Part shown: piece by piece, positions 34,733 through 43,907 of the stretch | Position numbering within the stretch: position 1 is the first letter of the stretch | How the letters are laid out: every line of letters starts with the position of its first letter | DNA from: Mangrovibacterium marinum | GTDB taxonomy: Bacteria > Bacteroidota > Bacteroidia > Bacteroidales > Prolixibacteraceae | DNA: 64,000 nt | Direction: 5' to 3' | Assembly (NCBI RefSeq): GCF_003046625.1 | Contig: NZ_QAAD01000017.1 | Location: 30,569 to 94,568 of the forward strand | Made by a program: the position numbers and the translations under genes | The notes under the pieces: model-generated | The model's database searches: none | The model's input: only the letters and a program-made list of their open reading frames with translations | What the model was told of the DNA's origin: nothing

Positions 34733-35608
34733 TTATTTTTTTGATTTATCAATAGTCGCTAACCACAAGGTCAATTCATCCAGAATAGCCTGGTTAAACT
34801 GATAACTCCGACGATATCCCCAGCCATGATTTCCGGTGGGGTAAACATGCAGCGTTGCATATACCTTATTGTCAATCAACGCTTCGAAATAATTAATTCC
34901 GTTGGCCGGAGGTACCACCTTATCATCAGCTGCAAGGACAATAAACGCAGGCGGAGTGTCTTTGGTCACCTGCTTTTCATTCGAAAACCGGTCTTCCAAT
35001 TCTTTGCCGGCATCATTTCCCAGAAAATTATCATGCGAACCCAAATGGGTATATGATTTATCCATGGTTATGACCGGGTAAAACAGTATCTGAAAGTTTG
35101 GCCGTAAAGGAGGCCGGGTATGTGTAGCAATGGTCGAAGCCAAATGTCCTCCGGCTGAAAAGCCCATGATCCCTACATCATCCCTATTGATGTTCCAAAA
35201 ATCAGCACTGTCCTTCACAATCTGCAAGGCCGTTTCCGCATCACTTACGGGAATTTTGTTATCCCCATGCGGCAACCGGTATTTCACAACAATAGCCGCA
35301 ATGCCCAAATCGTTGTAAAAACCAGCCCAACGAGTTCCTTCGTGGCCAAAAGCTACCATTCCGTATCCTCCTCCCGGGCAAATCACTACTGCACGGCCTG
35401 TAGCCTTTTCTTTTTCGGGAAGAAACACCTTGATGTAAGGGACAAAAGGCTTGTTTAATTGAAAGTCTTTCTCGACAGGCGGCGCATATAACTCCCTGGC
35501 TTGTAAACTAATGCAGAATGATCGATCCTGTGCAAATGCCATACTTGACAGCAGCATTATCAACCCGAACAGAATACCTGCTTTTCTTAAGAATTGATTC
35601 ATTGCCAT
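34733..35608 (-). CDS. secreted alpha/beta-hydrolase, carbohydrate-esterase-like
   Basis: 291 residues with a signal peptide ending near residue 26 (SSMAFAQ). Alpha/beta-hydrolase fold with oxyanion motif CPGGGYG (about 77-83), nucleophile Ser151 in GFSAGGH, acid Asp at 228/229 (AADDKVVPP) and His261 (TGNHGWG). This layout matches the BD-FAE/acetyl-xylan-esterase-like group common in polysaccharide loci, so deacetylation or release of an acyl group is likely. It is set between two GH78 rhamnosidase genes with gaps of 3 and 4 bases, suggesting that the rhamnoside substrate carries ester groups (inference). Confidence 0.82.
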   Translation of the reverse strand: MAMNQFLRKAGILFGLIMLLSSMAFAQDRSFCISLQARELYAPPVEKDFQLNKPFVPYIKVFLPEKEKATGRAVVICPGGGYGMVAFGHEGTRWAGFYNDLGIAAIVVKYRLPHGDNKIPVSDAETALQIVKDSADFWNINRDDVGIMGFSAGGHLASTIATHTRPPLRPNFQILFYPVITMDKSYTHLGSHDNFLGNDAGKELEDRFSNEKQVTKDTPPAFIVLAADDKVVPPANGINYFEALIDNKVYATLHVYPTGNHGWGYRRSYQFNQAILDELTLWLATIDKSKK

Positions 35609-35611
35609 TGT

Positions 35612-38380
35612 TTAATCATTACTATTTCCGTTGTATTTACAGATAAAAGTGTAGCTGCCTGAGCCAATCTCAAGCTGAATCCTACTGCTGGTTTTCCCGA
35701 CATATTCAGCTCCTTCTATCTTCGTTACCGGAGTGCCGCTTACGGTAATTTGCTCAACCGATTGGGCCGGAATAAGTACATTGGCTTTTGTATTTGGCGG
35801 TATCGTTACATGCCAGATAAACTGCCCCTTTTCCAGAGTCCAATCGCTTGTTGCCTTACCATACGGCGTTAAAGTTGAAGCTTTAGCTGAAGTTAAATCA
35901 CCGGCAACCCGGGGTTCCATCCAAAGTTGTTTAAAACCGGGATAACCGTCCATACTTTTCAATCCGGCCAAATCCTGGTACATCCAAGCAATTAAATCAC
36001 CCAAAAGCATGACATGATTGCGGGAGTTCATCGAAGGATCGGCCGTATCGCCGTTCCAAAGTTCCCAAATAGTTGTTGCTCCCTTTTCCACCATATATCC
36101 CCAACTTGGATAATCTTTCTGAGTTGCAATGGTAAAAGCCAGATCGACACGGCCCCTTTTTGTTAATTCGCGCATTAACCACTGAGTGCCAATCAAACCT
36201 GTACTTATGTGGCTATTATCCTGATTGATTACCCTATGAATCATCTGCTCAAAAACAAGGCCTTCAACATCTTGATCAACCATTCCGAAAGCCAGAGGCA
36301 ACAAATTCGAGGTTACCGTATTATTTCCGTACTGGTGCTTGCTGACATCAAAATATTCTGCATTAAATGCTTTGCGTACGTCTGCTGCCAGGGTTTTGTA
36401 TTCTTCAACATCAGCTGTGTCTCCACTTACTTCAGCAAAAGAGCTCATCATTTGCAGAAAGTGATAAAAATAGGCAGTACCGATCAACGCTCCATCAGTC
36501 GTTCGCGCAGTGTCTTTTGAGTGAACCAGTTCCATAGACTCGGGAGGAACACACCAATCGCCAAATCTATCTGCGACCATGATATGCTCTTTCAGATATT
36601 TCCCTTTCATATACCACAACCACTTTTTCATAGAGGGGTAATGTTTCACAATTACCTCTTTGTTTCCGAATTGCGTCAGTAGCAAATTTCCAATCAGCAG
36701 GTAGGTGCCCGGCCAGGTCATATTGTCTTTAATACCTGTCCATCCGGGCTCCGGGGTAATATCGGGCATTTGCCCTCTCGGACGCTGCGAAAACTGCATG
36801 TCATCCATCCATTTAACGTAAAGCCTTTCAATATCGAACGTATAACTTGCCCCCAACGAAGTGGTTGCCCAGTCGGCCAACCACGGGTCACGTTCATCGC
36901 GTTGCGGACAGTCAACAGGCATTCCCTTATAATTATTCCGTGTCGTTCGGCAGGCATTGGCGTAAATCCGGTTTAACAAAGAATCAGAACACGAGAATGA
37001 TCCAATCGTCGGGAAACCATCATAGATAATCTCTCCCTCAAAATCATCCAAAGTAGGAATTCCCGGGAAACCGGTTACTTCAACGTATCTGAAGCCGTGG
37101 TAAACAAATGTGGGTTCCCATTGCTCCAAGCCGTTCCCTTTCATAACATAGATATCTGTTTGCCTGGCACTGCGAAGGTTAGCAGTGTACAAAGTTCCAT
37201 CCGGCTTCAATGTTTCAGCAAAGCGCATTGTAATTGTATCACCTTTGGTTCCGGTGGCTTTGAGTTTGAGCCAGCCCGCCATGTTTTGCCCCATATCCAG
37301 AATAAAACTTCCGTTGGAAAGCGAATTGATTGAAACGGGCTTCACCACGTCCTGAACGATCATATTCTCGTTAATTTGAGACAGGATGGTTTCGCAGGGC
37401 GCAGCTACCAACTCTGCATTCAGCCAGTGGGAGTCGTTATACCCGGGCTTTGTCCAGCCTGTCAATTCCTTGCGGGCATCATATTCCTCACCATCGTATT
37501 CGTTATTGCTGCGTATTGGCCCGTCGGCTGTAACTTTCCACGAATTATCACTCACAATCAGTAAACGACTTCCGTCGGCATACTCAATGTCGAGCTGAAA
37601 CAACATTTTAGGAATTCTTTCTTTGGATTGCTGGAAGCTGACCCCCTGCCGCATATAAAAGTAACGGCCATTTCCTAACACAGTCCCAATCGCATTTTTC
37701 CCTTTCAGAAGATTATCCGTTACATCGAAGGTGTTATACCGGACATCTTTCGTAAAATCGGTCGGACCGGGCGATAAAACATGATTGCCAATTTTTTGCC
37801 CGTTGATATAGAGTTCGTACATGCCGATACCAATGATATAGGCGGTCGCTTTTCGGACTTTCTTTTTAGTTGCAAACTCTTTCCTGAAATAACGGGCAGC
37901 CAAACGGGAATGCGTTGCCAAGGTATCACCCGGAAAAAATTTGGTGAGTCCAATCCATTCACCTTGCCAATCCGACTTTTCCAACAGTCCCATGCTCCAT
38001 TTTGCAACCGGACTCCAATTGGATTCGCCTTTATTTGTCCACACTTTGACTTTCCAGAAGCATTGTTGACCGCTTTCTAGTGAATCCCCATCATAGCTTA
38101 CAAATACTGATTCATCAGACTCGACCCTCCCTGAATTCCAACAATCGGCATCTTTTGGCGTAAGTTTTTCGGGAGAAGAAGCGACCAAGACCTGATAGGC
38201 TGTCTGTTCCAGATTCCTTTCATCGGAAAGAATCATCCAACTTAAAGCCGGATGTTGTTTTTCGATTCCAATCGGATTTATCGCTGACTCAACCCGAAGA
38301 TGATATACTTGCTGTGCCTGAACTGGCAAATCACACAGTATTATAATCCCAATTATAGACAAGATTTTTATCAATTTCAT
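35612..38380 (-). CDS. GH78 alpha-L-rhamnosidase
   Basis: 922 residues with signal peptide (about 1-22). Standard GH78 architecture: N-terminal fibronectin-like domain (about 25-130, LRVESAINPIGIEKQHPALSWM), the alpha-L-rhamnosidase N domain (about 170-335, YINGQKIGNHVLSPGPTD), the beta-sandwich preceding the barrel, the (alpha/alpha)6 domain (about 465-810) with the catalytic-site motif DCPQRDERDPWLADW, and the C-terminal beta-domain. It hydrolyses terminal alpha-L-rhamnose. First of a three-gene set with the esterase and second GH78; a 150-base gap separates it from the GH2 gene upstream. Confidence 0.93.
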   Translation of the reverse strand: MKLIKILSIIGIIILCDLPVQAQQVYHLRVESAINPIGIEKQHPALSWMILSDERNLEQTAYQVLVASSPEKLTPKDADCWNSGRVESDESVFVSYDGDSLESGQQCFWKVKVWTNKGESNWSPVAKWSMGLLEKSDWQGEWIGLTKFFPGDTLATHSRLAARYFRKEFATKKKVRKATAYIIGIGMYELYINGQKIGNHVLSPGPTDFTKDVRYNTFDVTDNLLKGKNAIGTVLGNGRYFYMRQGVSFQQSKERIPKMLFQLDIEYADGSRLLIVSDNSWKVTADGPIRSNNEYDGEEYDARKELTGWTKPGYNDSHWLNAELVAAPCETILSQINENMIVQDVVKPVSINSLSNGSFILDMGQNMAGWLKLKATGTKGDTITMRFAETLKPDGTLYTANLRSARQTDIYVMKGNGLEQWEPTFVYHGFRYVEVTGFPGIPTLDDFEGEIIYDGFPTIGSFSCSDSLLNRIYANACRTTRNNYKGMPVDCPQRDERDPWLADWATTSLGASYTFDIERLYVKWMDDMQFSQRPRGQMPDITPEPGWTGIKDNMTWPGTYLLIGNLLLTQFGNKEVIVKHYPSMKKWLWYMKGKYLKEHIMVADRFGDWCVPPESMELVHSKDTARTTDGALIGTAYFYHFLQMMSSFAEVSGDTADVEEYKTLAADVRKAFNAEYFDVSKHQYGNNTVTSNLLPLAFGMVDQDVEGLVFEQMIHRVINQDNSHISTGLIGTQWLMRELTKRGRVDLAFTIATQKDYPSWGYMVEKGATTIWELWNGDTADPSMNSRNHVMLLGDLIAWMYQDLAGLKSMDGYPGFKQLWMEPRVAGDLTSAKASTLTPYGKATSDWTLEKGQFIWHVTIPPNTKANVLIPAQSVEQITVSGTPVTKIEGAEYVGKTSSRIQLEIGSGSYTFICKYNGNSND

Positions 38381-38530
38381 TGCTGGTTTGTATTTTAAAA
38401 ATTAACCTCTTTTGTACCACTCGTTCATAAAAAAACAATACAATCGATGCTTTATGACCTTGTAATCTAGCTTCTATGCTGATAAACCTTTTGTATTTTA
38501 AAATTCAGGCTTAACTAAAATCCACTACAT

Positions 38531-41005
38531 CTATTGAGAATTTATAATTAAAGAGACATCCTGAAGTCCAGGAGAGCTTGCTTTCAGAATTATCTGACCG
38601 GGGTTTCCAGTGCTTTTTATAACGACTAAGGCCTTGCCATGCCATACTTTCCGGGTCTCACTAAAATAAGGAGTAACATCTCTCAGGTTGGCATTATCTG
38701 TTCCAGCAATTATACCTGGACCTTCAACATTAAACGTAAGCTGATTATTCGCATTCGGTTGAATATTCCCGAATTTATCGGTTACCTCTACCCTAACAAA
38801 AGACAAATCTTGATTATTCGCCAAAATAGTAGAACGATCTGCAGTCAATCGAATACTTGTTGCTTCACCTGATGTCTGCAACACTTGTTCGTAATGTTTT
38901 TCTCCATCAATACCAATAGCTTTTAGTTCGCCCGGACTATAGGGCACAGTAAATGTTGTTTTATACTCATTGTCTAAGGACATTTTTCGTTCACCGATAA
39001 GTTTGTTGTTTAAGTAAAGTTGAACACCGGTGCATTTTGAATATACGTCGACTTCCAGGCTGTCTCCTTCGTGCCTGGGCCATGTCCAACTTTCCCATGC
39101 CGGCCATACCGCCCAATCTGTAAGCCTTATTTCTCCATCAATTGGGTTTGGCTCCCGAACTGCCATATACAATTTTTCAGTATCATTATACAATATATTC
39201 CGGTAATGAGAGATCGGTTTTCGCCATCCAGTCATGTCTATATCCCCACTATATCCCCCGTGAAAAGGAAATGAATTTTTAGCACCATGTTCACCCCCCT
39301 TCTCTTGAGGATAGTAGTAATAACGACCGATACCTGATTCGCCTAAATAATCCATTGCTGTCCACACAAAATCTCCAATGATATAGTTGTTATTCTTGAC
39401 TAAATTCCACATTTTAAAAGCCTCTTTCGGATATGATTCAGTACCCAAAATAATCCTCTCGGGAACACGTTTGTGATCCGAAATAGCATTGTGCAATTGA
39501 TAATTATATCCTCCAATGTCGAGGGGTTTAAATGATGAATCAAATAAATTCCACTCTTTTCCCCATGTTGTTATTGCGCAGGTTACTGGCCGCGATGGAT
39601 CGAGCTGACGAACAATATTGGCCAGTTTTTCTATTCTTTCAACAGATCCCGGATCCAACCAAATTGTTTCAAAAACTTCATTCCCAATACTCCACATTAT
39701 GACTGACGGGTGATTTTTATCTCGTAAAACCATTGATTCTAAATCCTGTTGAGCCCAATCATCAAAGTACATGGAATAATCATAAGGAGTTTTGGGATTT
39801 TTCCAGCCATCAAAAGCTTCTTCCAAAACTAAAAGACCGAGACTGTCGCAGGCATTTAAAAAGGCTTCTGATGGAGGATTATGTGATGTGCGCACCGCAT
39901 TGAATCCTGCGCCTTTTAGCAATTCAACTTTTCGAACTTCGGCTCGGTCATAGGCTTTCGCTCCCAAGCATCCATTATCATGATGGACACATCCTCCATT
40001 TAAAAGCAGTTTTGTTCCATTCAATTCAAATCCATTTTCAACACTGTATTTTATTGATCGTATCCCAAATTTATTATCCGTCTGATCGATGACTTCATCT
40101 CCCATGAGCACATCAACTTCTGCGTTGTACAGGTTTGGGGTATCTGGAGTCCACAGACACGGCTTTTTCACAATAAAGTTCTGAACAACTTCCCTTTGAC
40201 TTTGGGCCTCTATCTGTAAGTTTAGTTGTCCTGTACTTACATTTATTTTGTTCTTATCTACTATTTTTGTTAAAACTGTAATAAATTGTATTGTATCCGT
40301 CTCATTTTTTATAAGGGATTTAACCTGTATTGTCGCTGCTTTTTGAGAAACTTCAGGTGTTGTTATAGATACTCCCCACTGATCTATATGAACACGATTT
40401 GTTAATTCAAGCCACACGTGCCTATAAATACCTGAGCCACTATACCATCTGCAATTTTCTTGTTCCGAATTATTCACATAAACAGCTATCGTATTCCTTT
40501 TCCCAAAATATAAGTAAGGTGTCAGATCGTAACGAAATGATGTATAACCATAAGGGTGAGTTCCTACTAGATTTCCATTTACATACACTTTTGAATTCAT
40601 ATAAACACCTTCAAAATAAATAGATACCCGCTTGCTACCCCAATCAGATGGAACATGAAACGTTTTTCTATACCACCCCTCACCGGCCGGAAAGAAACCA
40701 CCATCATAACCTGTAGAGTTTTCCTGCTTAATTAATCCTTCAATGCTCCAATCGTGAGGTAAATCTACTTCTCTCCATGTTTTCTCATCTGCAAATCTTT
40801 TAGCTCCTGCGCCCGGGAAGTGACCCAATTTAAATTTCCAATCATTATCAAAAAGCAGTCTCCTACCGGTTAGCAATCTGTGATCTTGAGTGACGGTTAC
40901 ATCATTTTCCTGATAATTATCGATAGTATCCTTTAAATTATTTGCAAGCACACTTCCCAATGAAACTGCAAAAAACAATAAAGTAATAGGTATTAATTTT
41001 TTCAT
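38531..41005 (-). CDS. GH2 glycosidase, beta-galactosidase-like
   Basis: 824 residues with signal peptide (about 1-21). GH2 N-terminal sugar-binding domain (about 45-205), Ig-like domain (about 210-310), (beta/alpha)8 catalytic domain (about 315-620) with acid/base Glu443 in SIGNEV and nucleophile Glu523 in ILGTES, then DUF4982-like and Ig-like domains (about 630-820). HNPPSEAFLNACDSLG is typical of the family. Most such enzymes are beta-galactosidases; other beta-glycosidases are possible. The gene is visibly AT-richer than its neighbours (for example only 14 G/C in the 60 bases from 40261), which suggests later acquisition. It lies 22 bases downstream of the SDR gene, on the same strand. 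Confidence 0.88.
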   Translation of the reverse strand: MKKLIPITLLFFAVSLGSVLANNLKDTIDNYQENDVTVTQDHRLLTGRRLLFDNDWKFKLGHFPGAGAKRFADEKTWREVDLPHDWSIEGLIKQENSTGYDGGFFPAGEGWYRKTFHVPSDWGSKRVSIYFEGVYMNSKVYVNGNLVGTHPYGYTSFRYDLTPYLYFGKRNTIAVYVNNSEQENCRWYSGSGIYRHVWLELTNRVHIDQWGVSITTPEVSQKAATIQVKSLIKNETDTIQFITVLTKIVDKNKINVSTGQLNLQIEAQSQREVVQNFIVKKPCLWTPDTPNLYNAEVDVLMGDEVIDQTDNKFGIRSIKYSVENGFELNGTKLLLNGGCVHHDNGCLGAKAYDRAEVRKVELLKGAGFNAVRTSHNPPSEAFLNACDSLGLLVLEEAFDGWKNPKTPYDYSMYFDDWAQQDLESMVLRDKNHPSVIMWSIGNEVFETIWLDPGSVERIEKLANIVRQLDPSRPVTCAITTWGKEWNLFDSSFKPLDIGGYNYQLHNAISDHKRVPERIILGTESYPKEAFKMWNLVKNNNYIIGDFVWTAMDYLGESGIGRYYYYPQEKGGEHGAKNSFPFHGGYSGDIDMTGWRKPISHYRNILYNDTEKLYMAVREPNPIDGEIRLTDWAVWPAWESWTWPRHEGDSLEVDVYSKCTGVQLYLNNKLIGERKMSLDNEYKTTFTVPYSPGELKAIGIDGEKHYEQVLQTSGEATSIRLTADRSTILANNQDLSFVRVEVTDKFGNIQPNANNQLTFNVEGPGIIAGTDNANLRDVTPYFSETRKVWHGKALVVIKSTGNPGQIILKASSPGLQDVSLIINSQ

Positions 41006-41027
41006 TCGATATTCAATTTTTGATTAG

Positions 41028-42041
41028 TTACTCAGCTTTCATATCCAGTAGTTTTTCCTTTCCATCGATGGCATCGAGGCATAGTTTTACCGAATCGCCG
41101 ATGGCTGCGTCGATATCGTCCCCGGTTACACCAAGTTCATTTTTGATAATATCGTTATTGATGAATGTTTTCGCCGTTTGTATTTCGGCAAAGTGCACCA
41201 TGTCTAAACCGGAATCGATTCCCCTGGCCTTAAAATCTTTCATTATTTTTTTACCATTCATCCGGTAAAGAAATGTTGGGATGGTAATTGTTTTGCGGCC
41301 GGGCATGCCCATGTGTTTGTGGAAAATAGCCAGCATTTCCTTCCAAGTCATGTTGTACCAGCCAACCGGGTAACAGGTTCCGCCTTTGCCTTTTTCCAAT
41401 GCCCCGGCAACGGCCTGTGCAACCTGTTTTACGGTAACCATGGTGGTGCCGCCTTTGGTGTACATGGTAGCGCCTTTCATGCTGCGGATGGTTTCAATCA
41501 GAAATGTCCAGACTGGTTTCCGACCGGGTTGCGTACCAAAAATATAGGGTAACTCAAGCACCATCACATCCATGCCATTACCGGTGTGCGACATGGCCAC
41601 TTCCTCCTGCAAAATACGGCTTTTGATGTAGGGATGCTTTTCAGTCAGCTTCAGTTCGGGCCATTCTTTGGCAAAGTGAGCAAAGTACGAACCCATGATG
41701 ACCGCACGTTTAATACCAACTTCGCGTCCAATTTTCAATAAGCGGTCGACAGGTGCGACATTGTATTTCTTGTAATACTCCAAAACAGGAGCCGGAAATT
41801 CCACCCGCTCATCAACCCCGGCTGCAAACACAAAAGCATCACACCCTGTCATTTGCTCCCGTATCTGGTCATTGGTCATGGTCATATAATTACCAAATAC
41901 TAATTCCATTTCTCTTGGAATACCTGAATTTTGAGGCACTGGTGGTAAGGCCACCGAACGGACACGATGCCCTCGATTAATTAATTCTGATGCACTGGCC
42001 GAGCCTAGTAATCCTGTTCCTCCAATTATATATACTTTCAT
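41028..42041 (-). CDS. NAD(P)-binding SDR/epimerase-like oxidoreductase
   Basis: 337 residues, no signal peptide, so cytoplasmic. Rossmann motif GGTGLLG at 7-13. The usual catalytic YxxxK is not clear: the expected place reads Tyr138-Ile-Lys140-Ser-Arg142, so this is an atypical extended SDR of the NAD-dependent epimerase/dehydratase group. Substrate unknown: a nucleotide sugar, a free sugar or a hydroxylated aglycone are all possible. It follows the small secreted protein gene at 42054 with a 12-base gap and is close to a second, different SDR (42435), which suggests two redox steps in one pathway. Confidence 0.75.
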   Translation of the reverse strand: MKVYIIGGTGLLGSASASELINRGHRVRSVALPPVPQNSGIPREMELVFGNYMTMTNDQIREQMTGCDAFVFAAGVDERVEFPAPVLEYYKKYNVAPVDRLLKIGREVGIKRAVIMGSYFAHFAKEWPELKLTEKHPYIKSRILQEEVAMSHTGNGMDVMVLELPYIFGTQPGRKPVWTFLIETIRSMKGATMYTKGGTTMVTVKQVAQAVAGALEKGKGGTCYPVGWYNMTWKEMLAIFHKHMGMPGRKTITIPTFLYRMNGKKIMKDFKARGIDSGLDMVHFAEIQTAKTFINNDIIKNELGVTGDDIDAAIGDSVKLCLDAIDGKEKLLDMKAE

Positions 42042-42053
42042 TTTTGTCTTCCC

Positions 42054-42416
42054 TTATTTCATTCGTTTTCCTTTGGCCTTGTATTTCTCCTGCAAAAGGC
42101 CTGTCACATGTGTGTCGTCCTTTTTTTCAAGTTGAAGGTTGACTTTAAAGAAGAGGTGCTTGAAGTAAACTTTTACTGTATCCGGCTTTTCCTCAATTTT
42201 GAAGAAAGGTTTGACATCATCGGTCGGCCCGACAATGGCACCTTCGAGTTTGCCATCGACTCGTTTAAGCTCAATTATCATTTGTTCATCACCGCCAATC
42301 GTACCATAGATCATCACATCCCATTTGCCGACGAAGTAGTCTTTCGGTCCTGCTGCTGCAACTACAAAAGACGTAATTGAGAATAGCAACGCAGCTAGAA
42401 AAATCTTCTGTTTCAT
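42054..42416 (-). CDS. small secreted GKW-motif protein (lipocalin-like appearance)
   Basis: 120 residues with signal peptide (about 1-21). The mature part begins KDYFVGKWDVMIYG and is composed of alternating beta-strands, ending in basic KAKGKRMK. It is clearly related to the product of 51518-51937: both share F(F/V)(I/V)GKW, a YG turn, a GD.(Q/K)M strand, DGKL.G, and a D..V.G segment near the end. The size, the GKW motif and the all-beta pattern recall lipocalin or fatty-acid-binding folds, but no family is recognised. It is placed between two SDR genes, so a carrier or binding role for a hydrophobic intermediate is conceivable (inference only). Confidence 0.65.
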   Translation of the reverse strand: MKQKIFLAALLFSITSFVVAAAGPKDYFVGKWDVMIYGTIGGDEQMIIELKRVDGKLEGAIVGPTDDVKPFFKIEEKPDTVKVYFKHLFFKVNLQLEKKDDTHVTGLLQEKYKAKGKRMK

Positions 42417-42434
42417 TTGATCGTTTTCTGGGGG

Positions 42435-43907
42435 CTAAAATTTCAAAATACTTTCATCATAGACATTCGCTTCGTCATCATCGTGCAAAGGCTTCCATAC
42501 CTGAGCGAAAAAAGGATTGTGCCTGGCCTCTTCGTCGTAATTCCAAGGCAAAGGCATACAGTCCGGGCACCAGTGGCCACCTAAAAGCACTAAAGTTGGA
42601 CTTGCTTCAAACTGGTGGCTGAAAGCACATTTCCATCTCAGTTTCGTTTTCAGATCTCCTTTGGTCATGCTTTCCGAGAGACACTTTCCACCCCGGAATT
42701 CGGCGGCCTGTTTCATATCTTCAATATCCAATTCCGATTTCGGCTTGCTCTCGTCGTAGCCATGATTCAGTTTTACCGACTCTCGCGAAGCCTGTTCAAA
42801 CTTGAAATGTTCCCAATCCGGAATCGCTTCCCATTTTTCTTTCGACCCAAAAAATGCTGAGATTCGCTGCTCGTTGTTGTTTTTAATCCAGTGAAGTGTT
42901 CCAAATGGCTTTTTGGCTTCCTTTTTAAAAACGGCATTTTTCAAAAATTTCTTGGGTAGATATTTTGCAATCTTGGTTGAAAACGGAGCTTTGGCCTTCA
43001 TTTCATTCAAAAAATCGGGAAGCGTACCACTTCGGAAATGAAGATATTTCTCCAGCTCATCCGAGTCGGTATACCATTGCCCGTGAAAATTGCGGATCGC
43101 AAACCAATTCGATTCGTAAACTTTCTGAATATCTCCGAATCCCAACGCTTTGTTGGTCATCTGCATAAATTCCCAGTTCATAGTGCGATATTTTTCACCG
43201 CCACCGATGTTGTAAACGCGGCACCAGAATTCGTCGGGAACATCGGCTTCGCAGGCATTAGCCAACAGCACGCCCGAGTCTTTGGCGGTCACCCACTCGA
43301 ACACACCATTCAGTGGTTCGTGAAACATAATCGGATCAAGGTTATTTAGAATCTCAGGATACAACACTCCGGTTTGTCTCAGTGAAACCCAATATTTCAA
43401 GCCCGATTCAATGACTTCCCGTTCGGCAATAGCCTTTGTCAGGGCGTAGTTATCGTAAATGCTGATTTTGATCGGGTCGCCGGCGCGTCCCCAATGAACA
43501 GGCGCATTCCGGTCGCCGGTTTCGGCCACTGTACCGATATAGACCAGTTTCACTTTATCCGGATCAGGCTGCGCTTTTATCGCTTTTACAATATTTTTTG
43601 CAGCGCCGATGTTCACTTTCCGGGTTAGTTCCGGCAAATAATCAGCAGCAGGAGAAACCATGCCGCCAACATGCAACACATAATCGGCTCCGTTAACACA
43701 TTTCAGCACATCGTCGTAATTGGTCAAATCGCCAAAAAAAACCTTTACACCGGGCTGATTTTGATAGGGCTCAACAAATTTTTTGTCTTTCTCTGTCGGC
43801 AATACCAACAAAGTAATGTTAAACTTATCGCGACGGCGAAGCAACTGCTTCAGACCCTCTCTTCCCATATTACCGGTTGCTCCGGTAAGAAAAACGTTCT
43901 TTTTCAT
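42435..43907 (-). CDS. extended SDR oxidoreductase fused to a C-terminal Cys4 zinc-ribbon-like domain
   Basis: 490 residues without signal peptide. The N-terminal extended SDR domain (about 1-330) has the GATGNMG nucleotide-binding motif (9-15) and an intact Tyr154-x3-Lys158. The C-terminal part (about 400-455) has Cys409 (GGKC), Cys427 and His431 (LRWKCAFSHQF), and Cys447-Pro-Asp-Cys450 (GGHWCPDC), a spacing like treble-clef/zinc-ribbon domains with W-x-C...WCPxC. This fusion is unusual for an SDR. The gene overlaps the GH3 stop by one base (TAATG), so the two are translationally coupled. Substrate is unknown; the coupling to glucosidase genes suggests oxidation of a released sugar or aglycone. 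Confidence 0.75.
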   Translation of the reverse strand: MKKNVFLTGATGNMGREGLKQLLRRRDKFNITLLVLPTEKDKKFVEPYQNQPGVKVFFGDLTNYDDVLKCVNGADYVLHVGGMVSPAADYLPELTRKVNIGAAKNIVKAIKAQPDPDKVKLVYIGTVAETGDRNAPVHWGRAGDPIKISIYDNYALTKAIAEREVIESGLKYWVSLRQTGVLYPEILNNLDPIMFHEPLNGVFEWVTAKDSGVLLANACEADVPDEFWCRVYNIGGGEKYRTMNWEFMQMTNKALGFGDIQKVYESNWFAIRNFHGQWYTDSDELEKYLHFRSGTLPDFLNEMKAKAPFSTKIAKYLPKKFLKNAVFKKEAKKPFGTLHWIKNNNEQRISAFFGSKEKWEAIPDWEHFKFEQASRESVKLNHGYDESKPKSELDIEDMKQAAEFRGGKCLSESMTKGDLKTKLRWKCAFSHQFEASPTLVLLGGHWCPDCMPLPWNYDEEARHNPFFAQVWKPLHDDDEANVYDESILKF

